Source: Aquabacterium sp. | Lineage (GTDB): Bacteria; Pseudomonadota; Gammaproteobacteria; Burkholderiales; Burkholderiaceae_C | Length of the DNA: 64,000 bases | Reading direction: 5' to 3' | NCBI GenBank assembly: GCA_023266355.1 | Contig: JAHFQM010000005.1 | Span: 124,001 to 188,000 of the forward strand | Shown: in pieces, positions 36,310 through 45,429 of the stretch | Position numbering within the stretch: the stretch's first letter is position 1 | How the letters are laid out: every line of letters starts with the position of its first letter | The notes under the pieces: model-generated | What the model was told of the DNA's origin: nothing | The model's input: the letters and a program-made list of their open reading frames with translations, nothing else | Databases searched by the model: none | Translations under genes and position numbers: made by a program

Positions 36310-37422
36310 TCAGGTGGCGGCGTGGCCGCGCTTTTGCAGCAGCCACAAGAAAGTGGGCGCACCGATCAGGCCGGTCAACACCCCCAGGGGCAGCTCGACC
36401 GGCGCGAACGCCGTGCGGGCCACCGTGTCGGCCAGCAGCACCAGGCTGGCGCCCAGCAGCGCCGAGCCGGGCAACACGGCGCGGTGGTCGGGGCCGGTGA
36501 GCAGGCGCACCGCGTGCGGCGCCAGCAAGCCGATGAAGCCCACCATGCCGATGACGGCGGTGACCGAGCCCACCGAGAGGGCGGCCAGGGCCACGCAGCG
36601 GCGCTGCAGCCGCTGCACATCGACCCCGCTGAGGCGGGCCTGCGCCTCGCCCAGCGACAGGGTGTTGAGCGAGGCGGGCAGGGTGGCGCAGAGCAGCGCG
36701 CTCAAGAGCACCGCGGGCAGCACGCAGGCCACGGCCAGCCAGTGGCTGGGCGCCAGGCTGCCCAGCATCCAGAAGCTGAGCGCGCGCAGCTGGCTGTCGG
36801 TGGCGAGGTGCGACAGCAGCCCCAGGCCCGAGCCGGCCAGCGCGTTGACGGCCACGCCCACCAGCAGCAGCCGCGTGACGGCGACCTGCCCGTGTTGGCG
36901 GGCCATGCGCCACACCAGGGCCGTGGTCAGCAAGCTGAGCACGAAGGCGCTGAGCATGGCCCCGGCCACGCCCCACAGCCCGAGTTGGAAGCCCACGGTG
37001 GTGGCGCCCAGCAGGGGCAACAGCACGATGAAGCCGGCGGCCCCCAGCGCCGCGCCCGCGTTGACGCCGATGAGGCCCGGGTCGGCCAGGGGGTTGCGAA
37101 ACAGGCCCTGCACCAGCGCGCCCGACAGGCCGAGCGCCGCACCGGCCAGCAGGCCCATGGCCAGGCGTGGCGCGCGGATGTGCCAGAACACCTGGGCGCC
37201 GGCCGACAGCGGGTCCTCGCCCGAGGTGGGTTGGCCTTGCCACCACAGCGCGCCGAGCTGCAGCACCTCGCGCCAGCCGAGTGCGAAGGCGCCGTGGGAG
37301 GCCGCCACACCCAAACTGATCAACAACAGGAGCAGGCCGAGCGCGGTGCCGGCTGCCGGTGAGAGCCAGCGTCCGGGGGTGGCGCGCCAGCGGGTGGCCG
37401 AGGGTGCGGTGATCGCGCTCAT
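36310..37422 (-). CDS. hmuU: Heme ABC transporter permease
   Basis: FecCD/BtuC-type permease of 370 residues with about ten helices. Family signatures are IRAPRLAMGLLAGAALGLSGALVQGLFRNPLADPGLIGVNAGA (in part) and VGFIGLLAPHAVRLLTGPDHR, followed by GVLTGLIGAPTFLWLL. The start ATG overlaps the hmuT TGA (ATGA), so the two are translationally coupled. In-frame sequence upstream lies inside hmuT and is not coding in this frame. Confidence 0.94.
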   Translation of the reverse strand: MSAITAPSATRWRATPGRWLSPAAGTALGLLLLLISLGVAASHGAFALGWREVLQLGALWWQGQPTSGEDPLSAGAQVFWHIRAPRLAMGLLAGAALGLSGALVQGLFRNPLADPGLIGVNAGAALGAAGFIVLLPLLGATTVGFQLGLWGVAGAMLSAFVLSLLTTALVWRMARQHGQVAVTRLLLVGVAVNALAGSGLGLLSHLATDSQLRALSFWMLGSLAPSHWLAVACVLPAVLLSALLCATLPASLNTLSLGEAQARLSGVDVQRLQRRCVALAALSVGSVTAVIGMVGFIGLLAPHAVRLLTGPDHRAVLPGSALLGASLVLLADTVARTAFAPVELPLGVLTGLIGAPTFLWLLQKRGHAAT

Positions 37423-38330
37423 GCCAGTTGCCGCTGCAGGTCGTCCAGCGTGGCGGGCAGGCGCGGCCCGAAGCCGAGCAAGGCCATGGCGTCCAGGCTG
37501 ATGAGGCGCTGGCGCCGGCCAGCCGGGGTCTGCGCCAAGCCGGGCTGTTCCCAGAAGCGCGCGAGCCCACCCGACGCGGCCACCGACTCGTGCGTGGTCA
37601 GCACCCAGTCCGGTCGGGCCTGCGCGACGCTTTCGGCGCTCATCGGGCGAAAGCCCCGCACGCCTTCCAGCGCGTTGCGCGCCCCCACCAGCTCGGTGAC
37701 GGCTTGCGCCGCCGTGCCGCTGCCGGCCGTCATGGGCGCGCCGCCGTGGGCCATGATGAACAGCACCCGGGGCGCCGCCTGCGGCGCGCCGCGCTGCACC
37801 CGGCGGCGCGTGGCCTCCCACTGCGTTTGCAACTGCGCTGACAGCACTTGCGCCGCCGCGGTGCGTTGCGTGACGGCGCCCACCAGTTGCACCTTGTCGA
37901 GCACGTCCTGGAAGCGGTGGTGGACCTGCACCAAGCGCAGGGGCACGCCGGCTTGCGCCAGCTGGTTCAGCACGGTGGGCGGGCCGGCTTCGTCGGTGCC
38001 CAGCACGGCCTGCGGGCGCAAGGCCAGCAGCCCTTCGGCAGAGAGCTGTCGCAGGTAGCCGACCTTGGGCGTGCGCGCGGCGGCCTCCGGGTGGGTGCTG
38101 GTGGTGTCGGTGCCCACGAGCTGGTCTTGTGCGCCCAGCAGGTAGACCACCTCGGTCAGGCTGCCGTGCACGCTGACGATGCGGCCGTGTGCGGCAGGGC
38201 TGCCCGATGGCGTGGGGGGAGCGGAGGGCGTCGCTTGCGCCCAGGCGCCCGAGGCGACCCAGGTGCTGCCGAGCGCACCCGCTGACACCAGCGTGCGCAG
38301 GCTGTGGCGGCGGTTCACGTGGTGGTTCAT
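37419..38330 (-). CDS. hmuT: Periplasmic hemin-binding protein
   Basis: Class III substrate-binding protein of 303 residues. A signal peptide with a His/Arg-rich start (MNHHVNRRHSLRTLV) ends near SGAWAQATP. Blocks typical of HmuT are IVSVHGSLTEVVYLLGAQDQLVGTD, PKVGYLRQLSAEGLLALRPQ and RVLFIMAHGGAPMTAGSGT. It delivers heme from the outer-membrane receptor to HmuUV. The ATG overlaps the hmuS TGA, and the TGA overlaps the hmuU ATG. Confidence 0.93.
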   Translation of the reverse strand: MNHHVNRRHSLRTLVSAGALGSTWVASGAWAQATPSAPPTPSGSPAAHGRIVSVHGSLTEVVYLLGAQDQLVGTDTTSTHPEAAARTPKVGYLRQLSAEGLLALRPQAVLGTDEAGPPTVLNQLAQAGVPLRLVQVHHRFQDVLDKVQLVGAVTQRTAAAQVLSAQLQTQWEATRRRVQRGAPQAAPRVLFIMAHGGAPMTAGSGTAAQAVTELVGARNALEGVRGFRPMSAESVAQARPDWVLTTHESVAASGGLARFWEQPGLAQTPAGRRQRLISLDAMALLGFGPRLPATLDDLQRQLA

Positions 38331-39442
38331 GCGGCCTCCCGTTGCGCGGCGTGATCGCCCTGAGCCAGCGACCGCGCCAACTGCCGCCACGCGGGCAGCT
38401 CCGGCCGACCCGGTTTGCGCTCGCCAAAGAACATCGCGATGAGCTCGCCTTCGGCGTCGAACAGCTCGATGGAGGTCACCACGCCGTCGTCGGTGGGTTT
38501 GCTCACCAGCCAGCTTTCGTGGATGGCGTCGCTGCGCAGGTGCAGGTTGAAGCCCTCGTCGAGCACGTTGAGCCAGGGCCCGAAGGCCTCGATGCGGTGG
38601 ACCGCCCCCGTGTGGATCTGCAGGCAGCCGGCGTTGCCCGCGAACACCATGATCGACAGGCCGGTGCGCGCGGCCTCGTGCAGCAGCCCCTCGATGGCCA
38701 CGATCGGCGTGCGGCGCGTGTGAACGCCTTCCATCAGGCGCAGCGCTTGCAAGCGGTCCACCTGGAAGCGCTTGAGCAGCGCGAAGAACCCGTGCGTGTC
38801 CTTCATGTTCGACCAGGCCTCGCCCAAGCCCAGGCAGTCGATGTCGGCATCGGGTCGGTTGTGGCGGTCGCGGTGGGGCGCGGCGGGCTCGGCTTCGAAC
38901 ACCGGTGGGCTTCCCGGGCGGGCGTGCCGCTGCACCAGGTCCTCCAGCGCGGCGAGGTCGGTCTGTGCGCGGGCGTGGACCTTGTGCACGGCCTGGCCGT
39001 GGCGGTCGAAGAACTGCAGGCTGTGCTGCTCGGGCTTGCGGCCCTGGGCGTCGCGCTCCACGACGTGGAAGCCCGCGTGCCAGTGCGTCAGGAACAGGCG
39101 CAGGTCGATCTCTGGGCCGATGGCCAGCCCCACGGGGCCTTGCGCGCTGACGTTGCGGTAGGCACCGACCTTCTCATGCACCACGTGTTCGTTGCGGGTC
39201 AAGGCCATCACAGGGCCCACGCCTTCGAGGCCTTGCAGGATGCGCACCCAGTCACCGTCGAGCGGCACGGTGGCGAGCAGGCTGTCGCTGGCCTGTTGGG
39301 GCGACATCTGGCCGACAGCATGGGCAGCCATCACGGCCCCCTCGCTGAGGCCCAGTTGGCGGGCGGCGTCGCGGGCCCGCAAGCCTTGTGCGCGCAGGGC
39401 GGCGAAGGACGAGCGCAAGGGGTCGAGAGAGGTCGGGTTCAT
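38327..39442 (-). CDS. hmuS: Hemin-degrading/transport factor HmuS
   Basis: Cytoplasmic heme-handling protein of 371 residues built of two similar HemS/ChuX halves (about 40-180 and 200-365). Landmarks are VMALTRNEHVVHEKVG and GPEIDLRLFLTHWHAGF in the first half and NAGCLQIHTGAVHRIEAFGPWLNV (in part) in the second. Relatives receive heme from HmuTUV and release iron or pass heme on. The GCLQIHTG motif contains the heme-site His region. It lies 53 bases after the receptor and overlaps hmuT. Confidence 0.93.
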   Translation of the reverse strand: MNPTSLDPLRSSFAALRAQGLRARDAARQLGLSEGAVMAAHAVGQMSPQQASDSLLATVPLDGDWVRILQGLEGVGPVMALTRNEHVVHEKVGAYRNVSAQGPVGLAIGPEIDLRLFLTHWHAGFHVVERDAQGRKPEQHSLQFFDRHGQAVHKVHARAQTDLAALEDLVQRHARPGSPPVFEAEPAAPHRDRHNRPDADIDCLGLGEAWSNMKDTHGFFALLKRFQVDRLQALRLMEGVHTRRTPIVAIEGLLHEAARTGLSIMVFAGNAGCLQIHTGAVHRIEAFGPWLNVLDEGFNLHLRSDAIHESWLVSKPTDDGVVTSIELFDAEGELIAMFFGERKPGRPELPAWRQLARSLAQGDHAAQREAA

Positions 39443-39495
39443 CGTCGGGCTCCATGGTGGGTTGAGGTGGGTGGCTGAGGTTGGTGGTTGGTGGG

Positions 39496-41781
39496 TCAGT
39501 AGCGGGCGCTGAGTGCGATGCGCACGTTGCGCCCCGGGCCGTCGGTGCCGGGGCCGCCGAAGCCGTTGTCGAGCAGGTGCGGGGTGTTGGCCAGGTTGTC
39601 GGCGGCCACGTCCAGCGAGAGTTGGGGTTGCAGTTGCCAGCGCGCCGTCACGCCCAGCAGCCGGTGGCCGGCTTGCCGGGCCGTGGCGCGGCGGGTGTTG
39701 TCGGTGAAGTAGCGCCGCGCCCAGACCTGCTGCCAGCGCAGGCCGATGTCGCCCCAGGGTTGCTGCCAGCCCAAGGCCAGCAAAAGGCGGTCGGCGGGCA
39801 CGGTCAGCAGGTCGCGCTCGGCCAGGCCGTCGAAGGTGCGGCCTTGCATGCGATGGCCGCTCAGGCGCACGCTGAAAGCCTCGACTTGCAGGCTGGATTC
39901 GAGCTCCAGGCCCCAGCGGTGTTCGGTGCCGGGCTGGGTGAGTCGGCCGCTGCCTCCGGGCTCGGCCATCAGCGTCTCCAGCAGGTGTGCGGTGCGGTCG
40001 TTGAAGGCGGTGAGCTTGGCTTGCAGCGCGCTGCGTGGTCCGGCGACACCGGGCAGCCGGGCGTGCACCCCGGCTTGCAGGCTGCGCGATGACTCGGGCT
40101 CGAAGAAGTCGGCGCAAATGCCGCTGCGGGGCGCGACCTGGGCGGTGCGGGCGTAGCCGGGCACACCGCCGTCGCTCAGGCGCAGCAGGCTGGCGTTGTT
40201 GCAGGGGCCGTAGCTGGCGCGCATGAAGGCCTCGTCCAGCAGCGGTGGGCGGAAGGCCTGTGCCCAGGTGCCGAACAGCGTCCAGCGCTGCGGGACCAGC
40301 TCGTGGGCCAGGGTCAGGCTGGGCGAGCTGCGCGTCGCCGAGCTGCGGTCGGACTGGCCGGCCTGCTGCAGCAGCAAGGCGTTGGCGCCTTCAACGCGCG
40401 AGGTGATGCGGTCCCAGCGCAGGCCCGGCAGCACCTGCCAGCGACCGTGCTGCAGCGCCAGTTGGGCGTAGGCGCCGGTGCTGTCCTTGCTGCCCGGAGG
40501 TTGGGCCGGGTTGTTGCCGTCGGGGTAGAGCGCCTGGTTGATCGCGGTGTTGCCTGTGACCCTGCGCGAGGCCCTCTCGCTGTGGCCTTGTTGCAAGCCG
40601 AGGTGCAGGCTGAGGCGCCAGCCGGACGCGGAGGGGCGATCGCCAGCGTTGGATGGCCTGGCGTCTGTGGGGTCTGCCTCCGCCGAGCGCATCAGCGGCA
40701 GCGTCAGCCGCGTGTCCAGTGTCTGGTGATCGTGCACGATGTCGTCGTCCACCGGCGCGCTCACGCTGAACACCGACCAGCCCTTGGCCATGTGGTCGCG
40801 CACCTGGGTTCGGCTGCGGCCCAGCGTGGTTTTCCACTCCCGGCCGCTGGCCTCGTCCAGCCAGTGCGCTTGCAGCGACAGCGTCTCGTCCTGGATGCGC
40901 CGCTGCGTCTGGCCGAAGGCGCCGGGCTGGCCGCCGGTGGTGTCGTAGGCCTGCAGGCCCTGGTCCTGGAACGCGATCCAGCTGGCTTGCAGCTTGAGCG
41001 AGTCGCTCGCCCACCAACTGCCTTTGAGCAAGCTGCTGCCGGCGTCGGTGGCCGACAGGGGCAGGCGCGAACCGTCGGGCAAGGCGATGTCGTTGCTGGT
41101 GCGGCGCGAGCGCGCGATCACAACGTCGCTGCGCTCGTTCGGGCGCCCGTAGACCGACACGAAGGCGTGCGTTTCGCTGTTGTTCGTGGCGTGGCCCACG
41201 CGGGTGCGGGCGCCCCACGACTGTCCTGGGCGCAGCAGGTCGGCGGCGTCTTTGGTGCGGGCGCTGACGGTGCCACCCAGGGCGCCCGCGCCGCTTTCGA
41301 TCTGCGCGCCGCGGCGGACCTCGATGGCCTTCAGCAGCTCGGGCTCGATGAAGGTGCCGCCGAAGCGGTACTTCTCGAAGCCCTTGGCCACGCCGTCGAG
41401 CTCCACGCGCACGTCTTCGCCGTCGGTGTAGCCACGGATGTTGAAGCTCATGCCGCTGTTGCGCGGCCCGCCCTGCACGCCCACGCCCGCCACCTCGTCC
41501 ATCATCTGGAAGACCGAGTCGGGCTGGCGCTCTTGCAAGGCCTGTGCGCCGATGGTGGTGGTCGAGCGGATGGCGTCGGCCTGCACCGACGGCGCGGGGT
41601 TCAGGCGGCGGGACTTGACCTGCACCTCGGGCAGTTGCTGGGTGCTGGCGTGGGTGTCGTCCACGTCCACCGTGCCGGCGGTTTGGGCCGATGCGGTGGG
41701 CGCGCCCAGGACGCACAAGGCACCCAAGGCGGCGACCGCCCGTCGGTGCCGGCTCCCGCGAGGGTCGGGCTGCGTCGTCAT
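39496..41781 (-). CDS. hmuR: TonB-dependent heme/hemoglobin receptor
   Basis: Outer-membrane receptor of 761 residues. It has a signal peptide (ending PTASAQT) and a possible TonB box near QLPEVQVKSRR. The plug shows FQMMDEVAGVGVQGGPRNSG, FNIRGYTDGEDVRVELDGV and VRRGAQIESGAGALGGTV. A barrel with FRPPLLDEAFM ends VRIALSARY. The gene order receptor-hmuSTUV defines it as the heme receptor. The ATG at 41781 begins the signal peptide; the frame continues upstream through the PEP-CTERM gene only as a shadow. Confidence 0.92.
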   Translation of the reverse strand: MTTQPDPRGSRHRRAVAALGALCVLGAPTASAQTAGTVDVDDTHASTQQLPEVQVKSRRLNPAPSVQADAIRSTTTIGAQALQERQPDSVFQMMDEVAGVGVQGGPRNSGMSFNIRGYTDGEDVRVELDGVAKGFEKYRFGGTFIEPELLKAIEVRRGAQIESGAGALGGTVSARTKDAADLLRPGQSWGARTRVGHATNNSETHAFVSVYGRPNERSDVVIARSRRTSNDIALPDGSRLPLSATDAGSSLLKGSWWASDSLKLQASWIAFQDQGLQAYDTTGGQPGAFGQTQRRIQDETLSLQAHWLDEASGREWKTTLGRSRTQVRDHMAKGWSVFSVSAPVDDDIVHDHQTLDTRLTLPLMRSAEADPTDARPSNAGDRPSASGWRLSLHLGLQQGHSERASRRVTGNTAINQALYPDGNNPAQPPGSKDSTGAYAQLALQHGRWQVLPGLRWDRITSRVEGANALLLQQAGQSDRSSATRSSPSLTLAHELVPQRWTLFGTWAQAFRPPLLDEAFMRASYGPCNNASLLRLSDGGVPGYARTAQVAPRSGICADFFEPESSRSLQAGVHARLPGVAGPRSALQAKLTAFNDRTAHLLETLMAEPGGSGRLTQPGTEHRWGLELESSLQVEAFSVRLSGHRMQGRTFDGLAERDLLTVPADRLLLALGWQQPWGDIGLRWQQVWARRYFTDNTRRATARQAGHRLLGVTARWQLQPQLSLDVAADNLANTPHLLDNGFGGPGTDGPGRNVRIALSARY

Positions 41782-41837
41782 GGCCTGCTGTGAACAGAGC
41801 GGTGTGGCAGGGCGTGGGTGCAAGGGCGCAGCGCCCA

Positions 41838-42563
41838 TCAGGCCGGACGGCGGCGACGCAGCACGGCGATGGCGCCCAGGCCGGCGGCCATCAGCGCCCA
41901 GGTTTCGGGCTCCGGCACGGCGGGGGTGGCGCCCGTGGACTGCACCGCGTAGACGGCCACCTGGTCCAGGCTCATGTGCGCAGCCGTCGCCCCGAAGTTG
42001 AAGGTCCAGGGGCCGCTGCCGCTGAGCGTCCACTTCCACAGGCTTTCCTGTTCGGCCCCGCCGAAGCCGCCCGTGATGACGCCGTTGTAGGTCACCTCGC
42101 GCGTGGCCGACACGCCGTTGAGCGTGGCCGCCTCCAGGGCCACCGAGCCTTGGGTGGCCACGCGCAGGTAGACGTCCCAAGTGCCAGATGTGCCGGATGT
42201 GCCCGAGGTGGCGCTGCCCAGGTCCACCTGGAAGCTGGTGGGGCCGCCCAGGCCGTAGATGTTGCCGCCGCTGGTGGCGAAGCCGCCGCCGGTCAACTCG
42301 CTCAGCGTGCCACTGCCGGCGATGTCCGGGGTGTTGTCCACCGGGTAGCCCAGGATCACGTTCCATTCGGCGTAGGCGCTGCCGCTGGCCAGGTTGCTGA
42401 TCCAAGGGGTGGCGCTGCTGGCGCCCGAGCCGGACTGGCCGAGTGCGGCGCTGTCCCACTGACCTGCGGCGGCCTGTGCGCCGTTGTGGAGGAAAAGGGC
42501 GCCCAGGCCCAGCAGGGCGGCACGGCGCAGGCGGACGGATGTCGGGATGGCAGAAAGGTGCAT
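41838..42563 (-). CDS. PEP-CTERM protein encoded within the heme-uptake operon
   Basis: Exported protein of 241 residues. A signal peptide ends at NGAQAAAG. A predicted beta-sandwich follows with a Gly/Thr/Ser repeat (GSATSGTSGTSGTWDVYLRV), then the C-terminal VPEPETW box, hydrophobic helix and RRRRPA tail. It lies 56 bases upstream of the heme receptor and downstream of the Fur promoter, all on the minus strand, so it is probably iron-regulated. The signal-free part has few His and no Cys, so no heme ligand is evident. A surface role in heme capture is only an inference. Confidence 0.83.
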   Translation of the reverse strand: MHLSAIPTSVRLRRAALLGLGALFLHNGAQAAAGQWDSAALGQSGSGASSATPWISNLASGSAYAEWNVILGYPVDNTPDIAGSGTLSELTGGGFATSGGNIYGLGGPTSFQVDLGSATSGTSGTSGTWDVYLRVATQGSVALEAATLNGVSATREVTYNGVITGGFGGAEQESLWKWTLSGSGPWTFNFGATAAHMSLDQVAVYAVQSTGATPAVPEPETWALMAAGLGAIAVLRRRRPA

Positions 42564-42707
42564 GTCAACCTCAAAAGGAAGCGACAGCGCTCCTTCCCCA
42601 CGAAGGCAACACGTCAGAAACAGGTGGTGAAAAAATGATGAGAAACGGTGGGACGGTGTCCCGGGCCCAGGGCGCCTTGCCCTCGGGTTGCGCTCACGCA
42701 GCGTCGT

Positions 42708-42938
42708 TCAAGCGCCGCCCAGCGGGTGGTCCACGACGAAGCGGTGTTGCTTGCCGCAATCCAGGATCACTTCTTTCTGGCCCTTCTTCAGCAGCCTCAC
42801 GTCCACATGGATGGACCCGTAGCCGTCGTGGGCGAGCACGTCGTCCAGCAACTGGAGCAGGCGGGCTTTCAGCGCGTGCTGCGCTGGGACGGCTTGGGGT
42901 GCAGCGGTGGCGAGCGGGAGGGCAGAGCGGTCGGCCAT
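42708..42938 (-). CDS. Small Fur-regulated protein of unknown function
   Basis: A 76-residue predicted cytoplasmic protein. After a variable Ala/Pro-rich start comes a compact, apparently conserved block: LKARLLQLLDDVLAHDGYGS, then IHVDVRLLKKGQKEVILDCG and KQHRFVVDHP. It is not HemP: the hemin-uptake HemP pattern is absent. It is the first gene behind the perfect Fur box, 32 bases from the ATG; a GTG 18 bases further upstream is an alternative start. The next gene (PEP-CTERM) follows after 144 bases. One Cys and two His near the C-terminus (DCGKQHRF, VDH) might bind metal. Confidence 0.65.
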   Translation of the reverse strand: MADRSALPLATAAPQAVPAQHALKARLLQLLDDVLAHDGYGSIHVDVRLLKKGQKEVILDCGKQHRFVVDHPLGGA

Positions 42939-42965
42939 GGGAGTGTCTTGGATCACGGTGACACA

Positions 42966-42993
42966 ATCTTAATGAGAATTATTCTCATTTCAA
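42966..42993 (-). promoter_or_regulatory. Fur-box promoter of the heme-uptake operon
   Basis: On the minus strand, -35 TTGAAA (42993-42988) and -10 TAAGAT (42971-42966) are spaced by 16. The spacer is filled by AATGAGAAT-A-ATTCTCATT (42989-42971), a perfect 9-1-9 inverted repeat closely matching Fur operators. Transcription would start around 42960, about 20 bases before the small-protein ATG. Confidence 0.9.
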
Positions 42994-43060
42994 TAAAAAC
43001 CTCTGCCTCTCGAAGGTCTTTGCGTGCGCAGCCTTCTCGGCCGCCGCTTCAGCCGCCGCT

Positions 43061-44821
43061 TCAGCGCCCGCCGTCCTCGCGCACGTCCTCGCGCCACTGG
43101 CGTTGCCAGGCGCGCAGGCGGGAGTCCATCACGCTGAGTTCGATGATGCTGGCGGCGTCGGGCTGGCGGAAGCGCTTTTGCGCCCCGATGACGCGGTCGA
43201 TGGCCCCCGGCAAATCACCCAATGCCGCGCTGGCTTCGGCATCGGCACGCACGGCGCGGATGGGCTGACTCAGGCGTTGCCACACGCTGCTGAGCAGCGA
43301 CCACGCGGCGGCATCGTGCGCGTGCACGCTGAGGTGGGTTTGCAGGCGCGCCGCCGCATCGTTGAGCACCGCCTGGCGGTTCGGCGGCTCGGGCAGGGCC
43401 AAGGCCACGCGGGCGGCCAGCAGCAACTCGGGGCGGGCTTCCAGGCGCACCACCGAGCGCACCGTCGGCCGTGGCGCCGGGCTGCCATCGGCCGAACTGG
43501 CCACAGCCTCGTGTGCCAGCGTCTGTGCGGCGGCTTCGGCTTGCTGGCCTTGCAGCTGTGCCTCGGTCTGGGTCAGCCACAGCACGCGGTGCAGCACGGC
43601 CTGTTGTTCTGCGGGCAGGGTCTTGCCGGCGTTGCGCGCATCGTCCAGCGCCTGTTGCGCCTTGGCCAGCGCGCCGCTGCGCTGCAGGGCCACGGCCCGG
43701 GTGTAGTGGGTCACGGCGGCGCTCAGGGCCGGGCTGCCCGCCTTGGGCGTCAGGCCCACGAGGTTCTCCTGGGCGATGCTGCGGGTGTCCATCAACACGC
43801 GTGAGCGCCCCGCCATCAGGGCGTGCCAGGCCGCCAGGCGCGAGCTCCCCGGGCCGATGCTCAGCGCCATCCGCGCCGCGTCCCAGCCGCCCACGCCCAG
43901 GCGGGCGCGGGCATCGCCGATGCGCTCGGTGGTCAAGGGGTGGGTGCGCAGGTAGGGGTAGCTGCCATCGTCGTTCAGGCGCGAGGCTTGTTGCAGGTGC
44001 TCGAACATCAGTGCCATGCCGCCGGGGTCGAAGCCGGCATCGTTGAGCACGCCGAAACCCACGCGGTCGGCCTCGCGCTCCATGTCGCGCGAGAAATTCA
44101 GCTGCCCCTGGATGGCCACGGCCTGGCCGCCGTAGATCATGGCTTGGGCCGCCGCCGGGTTGCGGCTGGCCGCCAGCACGCCCAGCAAGAGCGACGCGAT
44201 GCCCACCCACGAGGTGCGCGATTGCTGCCCGATCATCCGCGCGATGTGCCTCTGCGTGACGTGCGACAGCTCGTGCGCCAGCACCGAGGCCAGCTCATCG
44301 GGCGTGCTGGTCATGGCGATGAGGCCGAGGTGCACACCGATGTAGCCGCCGGGCAAGGCGAAGGCGTTGACCGTGCGGTCGCGCACCAGGAAGGGCTCCC
44401 AGGCGTGGTTCTGGTCAAGCTCTGAGGTGATGTCGCCGCGCTGGCGGGCCGACTTCAGCAGGCTCTGCCACAGCACGTCGAGGTACTCCAGCAGCATGGG
44501 GTCGTCGATGACGTCCGGGTCGCTCAGGATGCTGCGCATGATGCGGTCGCCCAGCTTGCGCTCGGCCGCCGCGGAGAGGTCCTGGCCGCTGGTCTCGCCC
44601 AGCGCCGGCAGGGCGATGGCCCCGTTGCCCGCGCCCGTGCCGGGAATGGGCGTCAGGCTGTCGCCGGGCGTTTGTGGCTGTGCCTGCACCCAGGCGCTGC
44701 CGCCCCACAAAGCCAGTGCCAGTGCCGTGCACCATGCCTTGCGCTGCCACGTGGGGCGTGTTGCGGGGCGTGTGGCGTGTGGCGGGGCGATCAAGGCGGA
44801 CAGGGCGTGGGCAGGGCGCAT
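43061..44821 (-). CDS. BepA-like M48 metalloprotease with TPR tail
   Basis: Periplasmic zinc protease of 586 residues likely to guard outer-membrane assembly. A signal segment (about 29-48) ends AWVQAQPQ. The peptidase domain (about 80-330) has the zinc motif H183-E-L-S-H187 and the third ligand E248 with D252 in [14 protein letters not shown]-like helices make up the rest (about 370-560). The layout and the string [29 protein letters not shown] (in part) match BepA/YfgC. It lies next to the heme operon but faces away from moaC; no sign of Fur control on its own promoter. Confidence 0.9.
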   Translation of the reverse strand: MRPAHALSALIAPPHATRPATRPTWQRKAWCTALALALWGGSAWVQAQPQTPGDSLTPIPGTGAGNGAIALPALGETSGQDLSAAAERKLGDRIMRSILSDPDVIDDPMLLEYLDVLWQSLLKSARQRGDITSELDQNHAWEPFLVRDRTVNAFALPGGYIGVHLGLIAMTSTPDELASVLAHELSHVTQRHIARMIGQQSRTSWVGIASLLLGVLAASRNPAAAQAMIYGGQAVAIQGQLNFSRDMEREADRVGFGVLNDAGFDPGGMALMFEHLQQASRLNDDGSYPYLRTHPLTTERIGDARARLGVGGWDAARMALSIGPGSSRLAAWHALMAGRSRVLMDTRSIAQENLVGLTPKAGSPALSAAVTHYTRAVALQRSGALAKAQQALDDARNAGKTLPAEQQAVLHRVLWLTQTEAQLQGQQAEAAAQTLAHEAVASSADGSPAPRPTVRSVVRLEARPELLLAARVALALPEPPNRQAVLNDAAARLQTHLSVHAHDAAAWSLLSSVWQRLSQPIRAVRADAEASAALGDLPGAIDRVIGAQKRFRQPDAASIIELSVMDSRLRAWQRQWREDVREDGGR

Positions 44822-44922
44822 CGGTCACAATTCGGGACGAACTGCTTGACAGTATGCGTCCTGCCCGAAGCCGCCACGGCTTGCGTGTCCGCAGGCTCTG
44901 CCACTTCGGAATTCTTTACACC

Positions 44923-45402
44923 ATGAGCGAACTCACCCACTTCGATGACCAGGGCCAGGCCCACATGGTGGACGTCTCGGCCAAGCCCGACACCGTGCGC
45001 GTGGCCGTGGCACAAGGCCGCATCCGCATGCTGCCGGCCACCCTGGCGCTGGTCCGCGAGGGCCGTGCCGGCAAGGGCGATGTGCTGGGCGTGGCGCGCA
45101 TCGCGGCCATCCAGGGGGCCAAGCGCACCGCCGACCTCATCCCGCTGTGCCACCCGCTGGCCTTGTCCAAGGTGTCCGTGGTCTTGGAGATCGACGAGGC
45201 GGATGTCGCCGTGGTCTGCCGCGTGACCGTGCAAACCACGGGCCCCACCGGTGTCGAGATGGAAGCCCTGACCGCGGTGCAGGTCGGTTTGCTCACCGTG
45301 TACGACATGCTCAAGGCCGCCGACCGCGGCATGGTCATCACCGATGTGGCTTTGCTGGAAAAGCAAGGCGGGCGCAGCGGACACTGGGTCCGCGGGGCCT
45401 GA
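44923..45402 (+). CDS. moaC: Cyclic pyranopterin monophosphate synthase MoaC
   Basis: Second enzyme of molybdenum-cofactor synthesis, 159 residues. Conserved blocks are [57 protein letters not shown] and [14 protein letters not shown]. The ATG at 44923 starts MSELTHFDD, typical for the family. It is alone, with no other mo- genes nearby; divergent from the M48 protease and convergent with the Wzy-type ligase. Confidence 0.96.
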   Translation: MSELTHFDDQGQAHMVDVSAKPDTVRVAVAQGRIRMLPATLALVREGRAGKGDVLGVARIAAIQGAKRTADLIPLCHPLALSKVSVVLEIDEADVAVVCRVTVQTTGPTGVEMEALTAVQVGLLTVYDMLKAADRGMVITDVALLEKQGGRSGHWVRGA

Positions 45403-45429
45403 CTGCCAGCCTGGGCCGCCGCGGCGGCT

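Noticed and set aside
42708..42938. HemP as identity of the small Fur-regulated protein
   Set aside because: The HemP pattern (short Tyr/Arg-rich block ending in KLILTK) is not present.
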